In this document: in pieces, positions 10,108 to 20,068 of the stretch
How positions within the stretch are numbered: position 1 is the first letter of the stretch
How the letters are laid out: each line of letters starts with the position of its first letter
DNA from: Pyropia yezoensis
Taxonomy: Eukaryota > Rhodophyta > Bangiophyceae > Bangiales > Bangiaceae
Assembly (NCBI GenBank): GCA_009829735.1
Contig: CM020618.1
Span: forward strand, 37,858,894-37,922,893
Direction: 5' to 3'
Length of the DNA stretch: 64,000 bases
The notes under the pieces: model-generated
Seen by the model: the letters and a program-made list of their open reading frames with translations, nothing else
Told to the model about the DNA's origin: nothing
The model's database searches: none
Program-made: the position numbers and the translations under genes

Positions 10108-10823
10108 CTGCCACACCCACCCAGGGCATGTCTGTTCTTCCGTTTGCCTGGCGGCCGCAGGGCCGCCGCCGGTCCACCCGGGTGGGCCGGCGGTTCCCAC
10201 CCCCACAGCCCGAGAGGCCGACGCACGAAACGTCAGCGCGCGTGCGGTGGCCCGCCACCGGGGCCACCCGCAACGGCAGAACCCAGTGGCACCGCCGTGG
10301 TCGGCGAAAGGGGAGCACCACCGCCGGACGGTTGGGGTGGGGCGGGTGTATCGGGGCCCGGGGGTGCGGGCACCAGCTGGCAGCCGCGAGAGGTTGGGCT
10401 GGCAGGGGCCCCCCGTCGGGGCCACCGGGCCCCCGAGGAAGCTGTCGAGGAGGGAAGAGTGCGAGGGAGGAAAGATGCCGCAACGGCGGCATCGTCGAGG
10501 GCGTCGAGCCGGTGCCACCGCGCAGCCGCGGCGGCTGCGTCTGTTGGTTTGCGGCAGGGGTAACCCCGCCGACAGTGGCAGCTGGCGTGGCACAGACGAC
10601 GGCAGCGCTGACTTTGAGTGTGGACCACGGGCTTCTGTAGGTCGGGGGGCGGCGTGTCCCCAGCGAGTGTCCCCAGCGAGTTGCGGGCTCGCGACGCGCC
10701 TGCCCGGCCGAGCGGTGGCCCTGCCGGGTTCCCGACGGGTACAAGAGCGCCTCCGGACGGGGGGAGAGGCTCGGAATAACGGGCACCCCACACACACAAG
10801 CGCCCATCACCGCTCCCTACCTC
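10083..10823 (-). repeat. Diverged dispersed repeat A', minus orientation
   Basis: This is the inverted relative of 6722-7430, sharing the ordered landmarks listed there (GGGCGCTTGTGTGTGTGG, AGCCTCTCCCC, CGGTGGCGGG, GCGCGCTGACG, GGAAGAACAGACA when read on the minus strand). It ends about 100 bp before the start codon of the germin-like gene. Confidence 0.55.
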
Positions 10824-10923
10824 CTCTCACACCGGCACATCCTGCCACTCGTCCCCTTCCTGAACTCTGAACACCCGCTGCACCAGCCTCCTCACGCCCG
10901 TCCATCCAACTCTACCAAGCACC

Positions 10924-11628
10924 ATGGCCCGCGGGATGGCGTCCAAGGTCGCAGCCGCCGTTGCCGCGGTGGCGGCCGCCGTTGTGGGGCTGGTGCCGGG
11001 CGCCTGGGCTTCCCCCCACCGCCCGACGCCCTCGCCGACGGCGCCCCTGTTCCCCACAGCCGCGGCGCTGCGCTCCCGCTTTGCCGCCGCCGACTATGCC
11101 ATTGACATCAACACCATTGGCGGCCCCCGCGGTCGTGTCGGCTCGGTCCGCCCGGCGACGGTGGGCACATTTCCCTTGCTGGGCCTCCCTGACGTGAACA
11201 TGGCGCTGGTGCGCGTGACGCTCGCCGGCGGCGCCCACGGGCCGCCGCACACGCACCCCCGCGCGGCAGAGCTGCTGTACCTCCTCCGCGGCACCCTGGA
11301 CGTGTACGTGGTGGAGGAGAACCCGGCGGGGGCGCCCCGCGCGCGGGTGATTGCCAACACCCTGGCCGTTGGCGGCATGGCCGCGTTTCCCCGTGGCCTC
11401 GTCCACGGCCAGCGCTGCGTGTCGACGGGCGGCTGCGAGTACATTGCCGCCCTCAACGCAGCGGACCCGGGGTCGGTGGCGGTGGCGCCGCGGCTGTGTG
11501 ACGCGCCCATGGAGGCAGTGGCCGCCGCGCTGGGCGTGCCCGTCCGCGCAGCGGCGCGGGCGTGTGGGCGGGTGGAGGGGGGTCTCTTGCCGGGGCAGCC
11601 GCAGACGTGGCGTCCGCGCCGCCAGTGA
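10924..11628 (+). CDS. Secreted germin-like cupin protein
   Basis: Germin-like proteins are single-domain cupins of the extracellular matrix that bind a metal, often manganese, and in some cases act as oxalate oxidase or superoxide dismutase. The 234-residue product starts with a hydrophobic signal peptide ending near GAWA-SPHR (about residue 29). Cupin motif 1 is complete: G, five residues, HTH, four residues, E, six residues, G (around residues 102-122). Motif 2 (around 149-162) keeps G, five residues, P-R-G-L-V-H but has Cys where Asn is usual. All four metal ligands (three His, one Glu) are therefore present. The start ATG lies in CACCATGGCC, a strong initiation context; a second ATG four codons on is possible. 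Length matches the family. The enzymatic activity cannot be told from sequence. Confidence 0.9.
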   Translation: MARGMASKVAAAVAAVAAAVVGLVPGAWASPHRPTPSPTAPLFPTAAALRSRFAAADYAIDINTIGGPRGRVGSVRPATVGTFPLLGLPDVNMALVRVTLAGGAHGPPHTHPRAAELLYLLRGTLDVYVVEENPAGAPRARVIANTLAVGGMAAFPRGLVHGQRCVSTGGCEYIAALNAADPGSVAVAPRLCDAPMEAVAAALGVPVRAAARACGRVEGGLLPGQPQTWRPRRQ

Positions 11629-12057
11629 GACAAGGTCAAAGGGCAAGAGATGAGGGGCTGGAGCGACATGGGTGCACCAGTGGATGAACGGGCTCCGCGG
11701 AGACACTCACATGCTGACGTTCCCGCGCTCGCACCCTGCTCATGGCGTACCTGATATGTACTGCGCATCGGAATGCCCGTGTCTAACTGTGTAAAGAGAT
11801 GGGTCCCTACTCTTGGGGAGCACGGCTCGGGGGCTTATTGATCGACTCATATATTTCTTGCGACGCAACGATTAACAGTGCGTGCGCCCACCGCACTCAG
11901 ACACAACGCACAACACACAACACACATCTTACAGCCCTTTCTACTAACACGGACCACACACAGTCAACAACGGACCAGACAGGAGCGAGAGAAGACACAC
12001 ATCTTCAGGGGGGGATAGTGGGAACTCACAAATGCTCAACCGCACCGCGTCGCGGGC
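11629..12057. other. Convergent intergenic region
   Basis: The 3' flanks of the germin-like gene and of the minus-strand repeat gene meet here. It includes an ACA-rich patch near 11890-11960. No further gene is visible. Confidence 0.5.
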
Positions 12058-13413
12058 TTAACCCCGCAGGCGGGCGGCCGACGCCGCGAGCGCGGCAATG
12101 CGCTCCTCCATGCTCATCTCACCCCCCGACGACGCGGGCGCCGCCGGCGACGAGGACGGAGACGAAGACGCAGACTTGGCAGCCTTGGCGGCCTTGGCCT
12201 CGGCAGCCTCTGCCTTGAGGCGGGCCGCCGACTCAGCAAGCATCGCCACCCGGTCATCGACCGACGGCGGGGCAGAGGCCTTCACCACGCCCGATTCGGC
12301 CTTGAGGCGCTCCATCGACTCGGCCAGCTGGGCACGGCGCTCGTCCATCGACGGCTCGGCCGCCAGCTTCTCGTCAAACGTCGCCTCGGCGCTCAGGCGG
12401 CTCGCCGACGCGGCGAGCGCCGCACGGCGCTCATCCATGGTCGGGTCCGACCCGACGCGCGAGTCGCTCTTGGCCTCCTCAGCAACCTTCTTGGCCTTGG
12501 CCGCCTCCTCGCGCAGGTGCTGGGCCGACGCCGCGAGCGCCGCACGGCGCTCCTCCATCGACGGCACCGCCGACGGGCTCTCGTTGGCAACCGCCTGGAT
12601 GGCATGCTGCTCCTCCGACGCGGCCTCAGCCAGGCGGGCGGCCGACGCGGCAAGGGCGGCACGGCGCTGGTCAAGCGACAGCTCCGTCGCGCCAGCAGAC
12701 GGGGCTGCCGGGGCCTTGAGGGCCTTCTCCGCGGCCTTCTCCTCCTTCAGGCGCCGGGCAGAAAGCTGAAGTGCGGCCACGCGATCAGCCATGGAGTCGG
12801 CCACAACCTCGTGCTTGGCACCCCCAGCCTCGGCCTTGAGGCGCTCCATCGACTCGGCCAGCTGGGCACGGCGCTCGTCCATCGACGGCTCGGCCGCCAG
12901 CTTCTCGTCAAACGTCGCCTCGGCGCTCAGGCGACTCGCCGACGCGGCGAGCGCCGCACGGCGCTCATCCATGGTCGGGTCCGACCCGACGCGCGAGTCG
13001 CTCTTGGCCTCCTCAGCAACCTTCTTGGCCTTGGCCGCCTCCTCGCGCAGGTGCTGGGCCGACGCCGCGAGCGCCGCACGGCGCTCCTCCATCGACGGCA
13101 CCGCCGACGGGCTCTCGTTGGCAACCGCCTCGACGGCATGCTGCTCCTCCACCGCAGCCTCGGCCAGGCGGGCGGCCGACGCGGCAAGGGCGGCACGGCG
13201 CTCCTCCATCGACGGGTCCGCGTTCATGGTGAGCGCCTGCGCCGGCGGGCAGCAGTGGTGGTGGTGGCGGCAACGGCGGTTACGGCCGCCCGCCGTCGAA
13301 GCGGCCGCCGACTGAGGGCGCCATTGCGCCGCGCCCGGCGTCAGGGAGCTGGTGCCCAGCACGCGGGCGGGGCCGGTGGGGACAAAGCCCACGCACGAGC
13401 GCGACGCGTCCAT
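12058..13413 (-). CDS. Alpha-helical 11-unit repeat protein, possibly plastid-targeted
   Basis: No named family recognised. The 451-residue product has a basic, Ser/Ala/His-rich N-terminus of about 65 residues (MDASRSCVGFVPTGPARVLG at the start), which could be a plastid transit peptide. It is followed by 11 units of 29 to 50 residues, each opening with a (S/T)MEERRAALAASAARL-like helix and a charged linker. Units 1-5 recur as units 6-10, and unit 11 is a short C-terminal half-unit. The pattern predicts amphipathic helices, perhaps coiled coil. The start at 13413 was chosen because upstream frame is proline-rich low complexity. About 50 bases near 13250-13294 begin GTAACC and end GCAG on the minus strand and could be an intron, but its length would shift the frame. 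A decayed partial copy lies at 3350-3824. Confidence 0.82.
   Translation of the reverse strand: MDASRSCVGFVPTGPARVLGTSSLTPGAAQWRPQSAAASTAGGRNRRCRHHHHCCPPAQALTMNADPSMEERRAALAASAARLAEAAVEEQHAVEAVANESPSAVPSMEERRAALAASAQHLREEAAKAKKVAEEAKSDSRVGSDPTMDERRAALAASASRLSAEATFDEKLAAEPSMDERRAQLAESMERLKAEAGGAKHEVVADSMADRVAALQLSARRLKEEKAAEKALKAPAAPSAGATELSLDQRRAALAASAARLAEAASEEQHAIQAVANESPSAVPSMEERRAALAASAQHLREEAAKAKKVAEEAKSDSRVGSDPTMDERRAALAASASRLSAEATFDEKLAAEPSMDERRAQLAESMERLKAESGVVKASAPPSVDDRVAMLAESAARLKAEAAEAKAAKAAKSASSSPSSSPAAPASSGGEMSMEERIAALAASAARLRG
12296..13214 (-). repeat. Two near-identical 385-bp direct repeats offset by 534 bp inside the gene
   Basis: 12296-12680 and 12830-13214 are almost identical (for example from GCGCTCCATCGACTCGGCC at 12307 and 12841 onward). 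The offset of 534 bp equals 178 codons, so the duplication kept the frame and doubled repeat units 1-4 into 6-9. Confidence 0.88.
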
Positions 13414-14510
13414 GATGCGGAGTGGGAGGGGGAGGGGGGGGGAGGGGGGGAAGCGCTGGGGGAAGTGGGGGACACGGGCGACGGGGCGCGAAAAGGCGAG
13501 CGGACGTGTGGGGGCTGTGTGGGCGATGGGATGCGCGGATGGTGACGACGAGACGGTCGGGAGCGGGAGTGTGCTCGTGTCTGCCCAAAAAGAACCCAGC
13601 GGCCGCTCCCGTGCCGCCCACGGGGCACGGCCCCCCCAACCACGCGCGGCCGCCGCCTCTCCCCCTCCCGGCCACTGGTTCTCCCCACGCCCCCCACCCC
13701 ACACCCCCCGTCAGAGCCGCTTTCGGCGGCCAAGCGTGGGGTGCAGGCCGCAGAGGGCGCCAGATCCGCCCATGCGCCGCGTATGCGCGCGCCAGTGCCG
13801 TGGGAGTAGGGGGGTCCCGCATGCGGGCCCCACCTCAAATGGTAACTGCAGAGCCGCACATCGCCTCGGGGCTGCCCATCTCCCACCCGCAGCCACACAA
13901 CCCGCCACCGCCCAAGGGGACGCCCCCGTCTGGGTGCCGCAGATGGGTGGTGGCGACGGGCCCGGCGCGGCGCGAGCGTCCGTCGGCCAGTGGCGCGCAC
14001 TTGGAGAGGGGGGGGGGGGGGCCAGCGCCTGATGACCTCCCGCCGAATGGCACCCGCCCCCCAGGGGCCTGCAGGGTGTGCAGCAATGGAACGTATGGTC
14101 CGGGTGAGCCCGCTTGGGACCGTCGAGGTCTGACGGCGGCGGCAGATCGAAGGCGATCACGCAACCACAAGATTGTAATTCATCTCGATCGTGGAAATTC
14201 GAAGCGACTGAATTCCACACGAGAGGGCCCAGTCGAGCCACTTGGTAGCGCCGCTTCGATCGATCAGTTGAATCGATACACTTACACACAACGGATCCGA
14301 GGTCGGTCCGGTTGGGGGCGGCCCGCGACGTGGGCGTGGCCCCCTTCCGACGCCAACTTCTTTTTCCTCCTCCGTGGCCCTGCACCCACGTGCCCTTCTT
14401 CCACCCTTCCTTAACAACGCGGCAGTCCTTTCTCCGACCCCTTCTCTGGTCTCTTCCCACCCACCCCCTCTTCCCCGCCCCTGGACCCTCCCCCCCCCTT
14501 GCTGGCGGGG
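13414..14510. other. Intergenic between divergent genes
   Basis: This is the shared upstream region of the minus-strand repeat gene and the plus-strand BAG gene. It has G- and C-rich runs and an AT-richer island near 14150-14300 with ATCGAT words. No promoter motif or gene can be supported. Confidence 0.45.
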
Positions 14511-15448
14511 ATGACGACCCCCGTCGCGGCCGACGCCGTCGAGCAGACGCTCAAGGCGCTCGCCACAGACCTGTCCGCCCTCGAAGCGGAGGTGGTGCCC
14601 CTGCGCGCCGCCGCCGAAGCAGGGGAAGTGGGCGATGCAAAGGAGTTTCGGAACCGCTGCACCATCCTTTCCGAACGTCTGACGCAGTGCATCATCCGGA
14701 TTGACTCAGTGGAGGTGCGTTGACAGAGGGGCGGGGGGCGGGGGGATTGGGCGGGTGGGATGCGTGCCATCGGGGTAGTTTAGAGGGAGTAAGTGAAGGG
14801 GGCCATGGAATAATGCGGGGGATACCAGACGTGGCTGGGTGGGCCTACAGGACTGGTGGTCGCAGTGCTGGCCTCTAGGGAGGCTGGCTTTGGGGGGGTG
14901 GGGGAGACCCTTGAGGGGAGTATCACTCAGCGCTGTGGCTGGGTGTTTCCCGCCGGCCGGCTGGGGTCACCTCTGCCCAGTAGTCGAGCAGCCGCCTGAG
15001 CGGTGCGTCGGGCAGTACAGTGCGGCATGACTGGTGCAGCTGGTGCGACTTGCGGGCCCATCTCACATGCCCGCCGCTGCTCTCGTCACTGCCCTTCCCC
15101 CCCCCCCCCCCCCCCCCCCCGTCAACCTCTCTCCCTGTCGCCACCTCCCAACGCCCGCCCCCCTACGTGGCGGCCATCCAACCATCGCTTTCCATTGTCC
15201 GCGACGGTCTGCCTGCGTGGTCTCCTCCCTCCCACCCCCTCCCCCTTCCCCCCACCCCCGCCTGCCAGGTTTCTCGCGAGGCGGCGGCGGCGGCCCTGCG
15301 TGCGGGCGACCGGGCCCTTGCCAAGCGCCTCGCCGTCCTCCTCACCCGCCGCAAACGTACTGTCCGGCGGGCAAACGCCCTGGGTGACACGCTCGACGCG
15401 CTCGCGCAGGGACGGCCGCCGCCGCCGCGGTCTTCTGGCACGGCATGA
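14511..15448 (+). CDS. Small BAG-domain co-chaperone, two exons
   Basis: BAG domains bind the Hsp70 ATPase domain and promote nucleotide exchange. The model is 14511-14714 joined to 15269-15448, 127 residues. Exon 1 (MTTPVAADAVEQTL) ends RIDSVE with donor GTGCGT; exon 2 starts at the acceptor CCTGCCAG and reads VSREAAAAALRAGDRALA. The joined protein has the BAG helix pattern: a first helix around ALATDLSALEAEV, a second around RNRCTILSERLTQCIIRIDSV, and a third with the family's basic RRKRTVRRANALGDTLDAL. The Arg/Lys-rich third helix is the Hsp70-contacting one in known BAGs. The intron is phase 0, 554 bp, with a poly-C run. The protein is essentially one BAG domain with no ubiquitin-like domain. 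The family call is by pattern and could be a three-helix look-alike. Confidence 0.72.
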
Positions 15449-16686
15449 CGGGGCCGCGCCGAAATGGGGGGGGGGGGGGTGGTGGGGGGGGGAGGGGGTG
15501 AGCGTTGGGCGGTTGGGGGGGGGGAGGCGGTTTGGTGATGTGCAGCGGGGTGGGGTGGGGCGGGAAGGGGGGGGGGTGGAGTGGAGGCGGCGGCTGGGGG
15601 GTGGAGGGTGGGGGGTCGGGGGGGAGGGAGGGGGGGGACGGGCGGGAAGGCGTCGGACAGGCTGAGGGGCTGAAGGGGTGGGTGGTGGCGGTCAATGGTG
15701 TGCGTAAGAGAAAAACGCTGTGTCGTGTGCCATAGTGGGTCTCGCCCGTCGCGGCGGCCGCTGCGGCGGGTGGTACCCCCACCTGACCGCCCTACGGGTT
15801 GTGGTGCTGGGGGGCTGGGGCGCTCGCGTCGCCCGCCAGGGGGGTAGCCAATGCGCGGTTGCCCCCCTGCGCTCGTCAGGGCGGCGCCAGGAAGGGTGGA
15901 GAGGAGGCGGGCCGCGCGGCTTGGGTGTCCCGCCGCCCCCGTGTGGCCGTGTGCGGCTACCCCCAGCTCGCCAGGGGGTCCCTTTGAAGGTGCGCGGGGG
16001 GGTGGCGCGTATGGCAGCCGCGGGGGGGGGGGGGGGGGATGGCCGTCGGTCCTGCTGCTGCTGCCGCCGCCACTGTTGCTGCCGCCACCGACGCCAGTGC
16101 GGGGGGCGCCGGCCCCATTCTTTTCTCTCCCCGTTTCCCCCTTCGTGGCTCGCGGGGTGCCCGGCGGCCATTGGCGGAGGAAGCGGCGGGGGTGGGGGGG
16201 TGGAAGCAGGAAGGCGGGGTGGCAGTTGCGGTGGTAGCGGCGGCGGCGGGGATGGGGGTGGGGCGCAGCAGACGGGATGGCGGGCGTGGCGGCGGCGGTG
16301 GTGGCGGCGGTATGTTGTCACGGGGGGGCGAGCCGCCGCTCGGGGCGGGCCGTTGGGATGAGAGGAAAACGCCGTACATGCGCGGGGAGCGTGAGGATGC
16401 GGGTCATGGGGGTGGGGCACGCGCGAGTTGGAACTCGCCTTTATTGTAGGTGCCCGTCTGTGGGACGGGAGGGGTCGTGGGGGTCGTGGATGATGTATGT
16501 ACTTACATGAGCGCTAGTCTTTTCTTTTCTTTTCGCTCGAGTCTCCACGGAGGTGCGCGTGGGGCCGTCGAGCAGGCGGCAGGGGGTGAGGCGGGGCACA
16601 GGGGACAATGTGCCGCTCGATGGCGGCCGCACCCCTCCCCTTCCGTTCCCTGAGGCTCCTCACGCCATCCTACCGCCCCCCAAACC
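15449..16686. other. G-rich intergenic region
   Basis: Dense G runs at 15465-15660 and 16022-16320. Open frames on both strands are Gly/Arg- or Pro/His-rich and unsupported. The last 250 bp (AT-richer near 16435-16540, with TTTTCTTTTCTTTTCGC) would be the 3' flank of the minus-strand phosphatase gene. Confidence 0.4.
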
Positions 16687-18564
16687 TCACTGTCGCAGCT
16701 TTATCCGCAACGCGTGCTGCTCGGCGGGCCCAAAGCCCGCCGACGTCAGGTAGGCAGTGACCGTCCCGTACCGCTCGCGGATGTAGGCAAAGGTGTCGCG
16801 CATGACACTCGCCGGCGACGCCATCCACTCCTCCAGGCCGAGGCCAACAAGGCCGAGGCGGCTGGCGTACCACGCCTGCGCCTCCCCCCCCCCCAGGTAC
16901 GTCTCCTCCGACGCCGCATAGTCAGCCGCGATGGCCTCCTCGTCCACCCCCGCCAGGGACAGGAGCAGCGCCGACACCAGGCCCGTTCGGTCCTTGCCGG
17001 CCGTACAAAACAGCAGCACGGGCGGCGTGGCGGCGGCCACGATCCGCAGGGCGGCGGTGACCCCCTCCCCGCCCTCATCGACGAGGATCTTGTTGAGGCC
17101 AAGTAGCCCGCGGCCGTCCATCTCTGACACAATCCGCTCGCGGCCGCCGCGGAGGTTGGCCGCCGCCCGCGCCATGCACTGCACCTTTTCACGCCGCCCA
17201 AACGGCCGCACCAGCGCGCGGCCAATGCGCCACGACGCCATCAGCGGCGCCGACACCCACACCGGCTGCGCCGCCACACCGGGGGGCGCCGCCGCCGCCT
17301 CCACGGCCGCCACGTCCCTCGCCGACAGCTCCGAGTCGGTCGAGGGGGTGGTGGTGGACGACGCAGAGCCGCCGCTGCCGCCGCGGCCACCGCCGGTGGC
17401 GTCGCCACTCACGCTGCTGCCGCCCGCGTCTGGCTGCGGTGGGCCCACCGACGCGGCGGCGGGGGCGGGGGGCGTGACGGGGGAGGTGTCGCCGCCCGCC
17501 GCCGCGGGGCACCCCCTGGCCCCCTTTTGCCGCAGCCGCTCCCCATCCGCGGCGGCCGCCGCAGAGACGGCGCCCAGGGCCTTTTGCTTCCGTCGCCGCC
17601 CCCGCGACCGCCGGACGTCGAGGTACACATTGGCGGGGAGGGGCTTGCCAATCCGACGGGGCAGGAAGGGCACCACCACCGGCGCGCCCTCCCCCGCGCT
17701 GCCGCCATTGCCGCCGCCGACACCACCGCTGTCCCCCACAGCCGCTGTGGCGGCGGCCACCGCCTCTCGCCGCTCCTCTGACCGCTCCTCTTCGGTGCGG
17801 AGGTCCACAAACGTCGCCACCGCCGACAGCGCAGACGTACCAGACTGCAGGCGCGGGGCAGCGCCACGGAAAAAGAGGCCCGGCGCCACCCCGGACCCGT
17901 CGGGCGACGCGGCCGCCAGGTCCCGCCCATTGACAACCACCTGGGGGAGGTCGGGGGGGGCCACCGCGGGAATGCTGCGGCCCGGCCGACGGGCGGCAGC
18001 CGCGGCCGCAGCCGCCGCCCTTCTTCTTCCCCCAGCCGGGCTGCCGCCCGCGTCGGGGGCGGCGCCGACTGCCGCGGCGGCGGTCGACGGGGGGCGCCCC
18101 GTCTTGGCCCGCCGCCGCCGGCGCCCGCCGCCCCCGTCAACGGTGACGGTGGCGCTGCCGAGGGCGCCCGCCACGTCGGCCGGGTCGGCGGCCGACGAGG
18201 AGCGGCTGCTGCCCCGGCTGGACAGCGCGTGGGCCACCCGGTGGCTCTTTGCGCGGGCGCGGGCAAACAGCTGGTGGCTCTTGTGGCGGGTGATGGTGCT
18301 CGTGGCCACCTCGTCAGCCGCGGCGGGGCCCGCCCACATGCCGCTGCCCCCGCTGCCGCCGCTGTCACCGGCACCGCCAAAGCCGCCGCCGCCGCCACCA
18401 CCACCACCATCACCGCCGCTGCCGCCGCCGCTGCCGCTGCCGCTGCCGCTGCCACCGCCGCCGATAGAGGGAAAGGGGTCCGCTGTGGAGGCGGCCGACG
18501 TCGTGGAGGGGGGGGGGGAAGGCCTGGGCAGCGCGACGGGCGCACTGGCAACGGCGGGGACCAT
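16687..18564 (-). CDS. Tyrosine-phosphatase-like protein (Y_phosphatase3 type) with low-complexity N-terminus
   Basis: The 625-residue protein has two parts. Residues 1 to about 200 are Gly/Ser/Ala-rich with basic patches. From about 205 the Y_phosphatase3 pattern begins: NGRDLAAASPDG, PGLFFRGAAPRL and FVDLRTEEER, the usual N-R-D, R-G/S and DLR-x-E elements. The active-site loop CTAGKDRTG is near residue 517, matching C-x5-R with catalytic Cys and Arg, followed by the typical DYAASE element. The residue before Cys is Phe rather than the common His. Long Ala/Gly/Ser insertions separate the DLR element from the loop. Family members hydrolyse phosphotyrosine or inositol/lipid phosphates; the substrate cannot be inferred. 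Stop TGA at 16687; the ATG at 18564 is the first in frame. Confidence 0.85.
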   Translation of the reverse strand: MVPAVASAPVALPRPSPPPSTTSAASTADPFPSIGGGGSGSGSGSGGGSGGDGGGGGGGGGFGGAGDSGGSGGSGMWAGPAAADEVATSTITRHKSHQLFARARAKSHRVAHALSSRGSSRSSSAADPADVAGALGSATVTVDGGGGRRRRRAKTGRPPSTAAAAVGAAPDAGGSPAGGRRRAAAAAAAAARRPGRSIPAVAPPDLPQVVVNGRDLAAASPDGSGVAPGLFFRGAAPRLQSGTSALSAVATFVDLRTEEERSEERREAVAAATAAVGDSGGVGGGNGGSAGEGAPVVVPFLPRRIGKPLPANVYLDVRRSRGRRRKQKALGAVSAAAAADGERLRQKGARGCPAAAGGDTSPVTPPAPAAASVGPPQPDAGGSSVSGDATGGGRGGSGGSASSTTTPSTDSELSARDVAAVEAAAAPPGVAAQPVWVSAPLMASWRIGRALVRPFGRREKVQCMARAAANLRGGRERIVSEMDGRGLLGLNKILVDEGGEGVTAALRIVAAATPPVLLFCTAGKDRTGLVSALLLSLAGVDEEAIAADYAASEETYLGGGEAQAWYASRLGLVGLGLEEWMASPASVMRDTFAYIRERYGTVTAYLTSAGFGPAEQHALRIKLRQ

Positions 18565-20068
18565 GACGGGCGGCCCAGCGGCAACCGAGCGGGACTAGGG
18601 AAGAATGGAAGGGGAAAGGACCCAAACGGGCGACGGGAGAGGGTAGGAAGGACCGTAATGGGGGTGGGGAACAGGTCGGGGGGGGGAGGGGGGGCGCAGG
18701 GACGCCGGGAGGGGGCGCCCCGATTCCAAAAGGACGATGACGACGGCGCGGCGGGGCAAGGCCGTGTGTGGCAACGGTCAGCTGGCTTTTCGCCGTTCTT
18801 GGCACGTGTGGGCGACGAGGACCCTGCGGCACACCCCTCCCTGTGACATCGTCTGTGGTTGTGTGGCTGGCGGGGGTGGGAGGGTGGCAGGTGTGAGGTG
18901 GGATGCGGTGGGGGGTGTACCACCGCCGGTGCATGCCCGCCACGCGCTCGACAGCGCAAAATGCTGGCTGACGCGCTTGTCATCTCCCCTCCACGCCCAG
19001 TTAAGAGGGCCTGTTTGCGGTCACCTGGCTTTGTGCCCTCGAGAAGCAGAGTGAAGCACCGATGAAAGAGACAAGAAAAAAATGTGCATAAAAAAGAGGA
19101 GCTCATAGCGCATCTTATGGTGCTTGGCAAGGGTATTTCTTTCTATTGAGCCGGGCCTCAGGTGCCTGTTTGTGTTTCTCTTGCGCGGCCTTCTGCCTTC
19201 TCTCTGCGTGTTCCCCAGTTTTTTCAACCAATGAGATGTGTGTATTCTCACCCAGGAGACCGCTCTTAACTGGGCGTTCCTTCCCCCCCCCCCCCGAACT
19301 GCCGAAGACGCGCCAGGTGCAAAGTGCGTGGCGGCGTTTGGGCCTCTGGTCCCAGCCTGTGGGGGGGCGGCCGCACCGCCTGCATGTCTCGTGGCAGAAG
19401 ACTGGAAGCTTAAATGCGTACACCCTGTACTCTTTGAATGCGTGACAGGACTCCCCCCCCCCTCCCCGCCGCCGCGCAGAGGCTGCCTATGCGGGTGTAC
19501 CCAACCATTCGACAGGATAGGATACTCTCATTGCAAACGGGGACGGGCGGGCGCGGATGGCCATGTCACTGACACACTTGCTGACCACTGAAGAGGGTAG
19601 CTCCAAGGCCAGTCAGTATGTAGATACGTATAGGGACATACAGTAGATATAGCCAGTGGACCCGTAACGTCGTGTCTGTCGCGTGACCCATTCTGAATTT
19701 AGAGACCAACAATACATATGTATGGTCCGTTGCAGAAAAAAGATACATCGAGGTTTTTCTCGGCTCGGGCCCGGGCAGGACATCGGCCGTGACGGGGTCC
19801 ACGGCCGCTATGCTGACAGAAGGATCATAGAGGTCCTTGCGAACTAATGAGGTCCTTGGGTCTCCTGGTTTGTGTACCGCTCTGAGGGACACCCTGAGTG
19901 GACCAGATGCTGACGAACCTGAAATGGGGCCTTTCTTTTCGCATTGATTTGCACTGCTCGGGGGCTGATTCGGGCCCATGTGCTAATTGAGGCTTGGAAG
20001 GGGGGTAGTCGAGATAGGGGAGCTTCGCGTGGACAGCTGGAGGGCACTTTTTTCAGATTCTTTTTTCG
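18565..20068. other. Intergenic, no gene recognised
   Basis: The 5' flank of the phosphatase gene is GC-rich and then becomes more balanced in composition (19020-20060), with several ACCAATGAG-like words. Short open frames carry no recognisable motif. Confidence 0.45.

Noticed and set aside
5091..10823. One large inverted duplication
   Set aside because: The order TIR, A, TIR', A' is not mirror-symmetric and the identity levels differ greatly between pairs.
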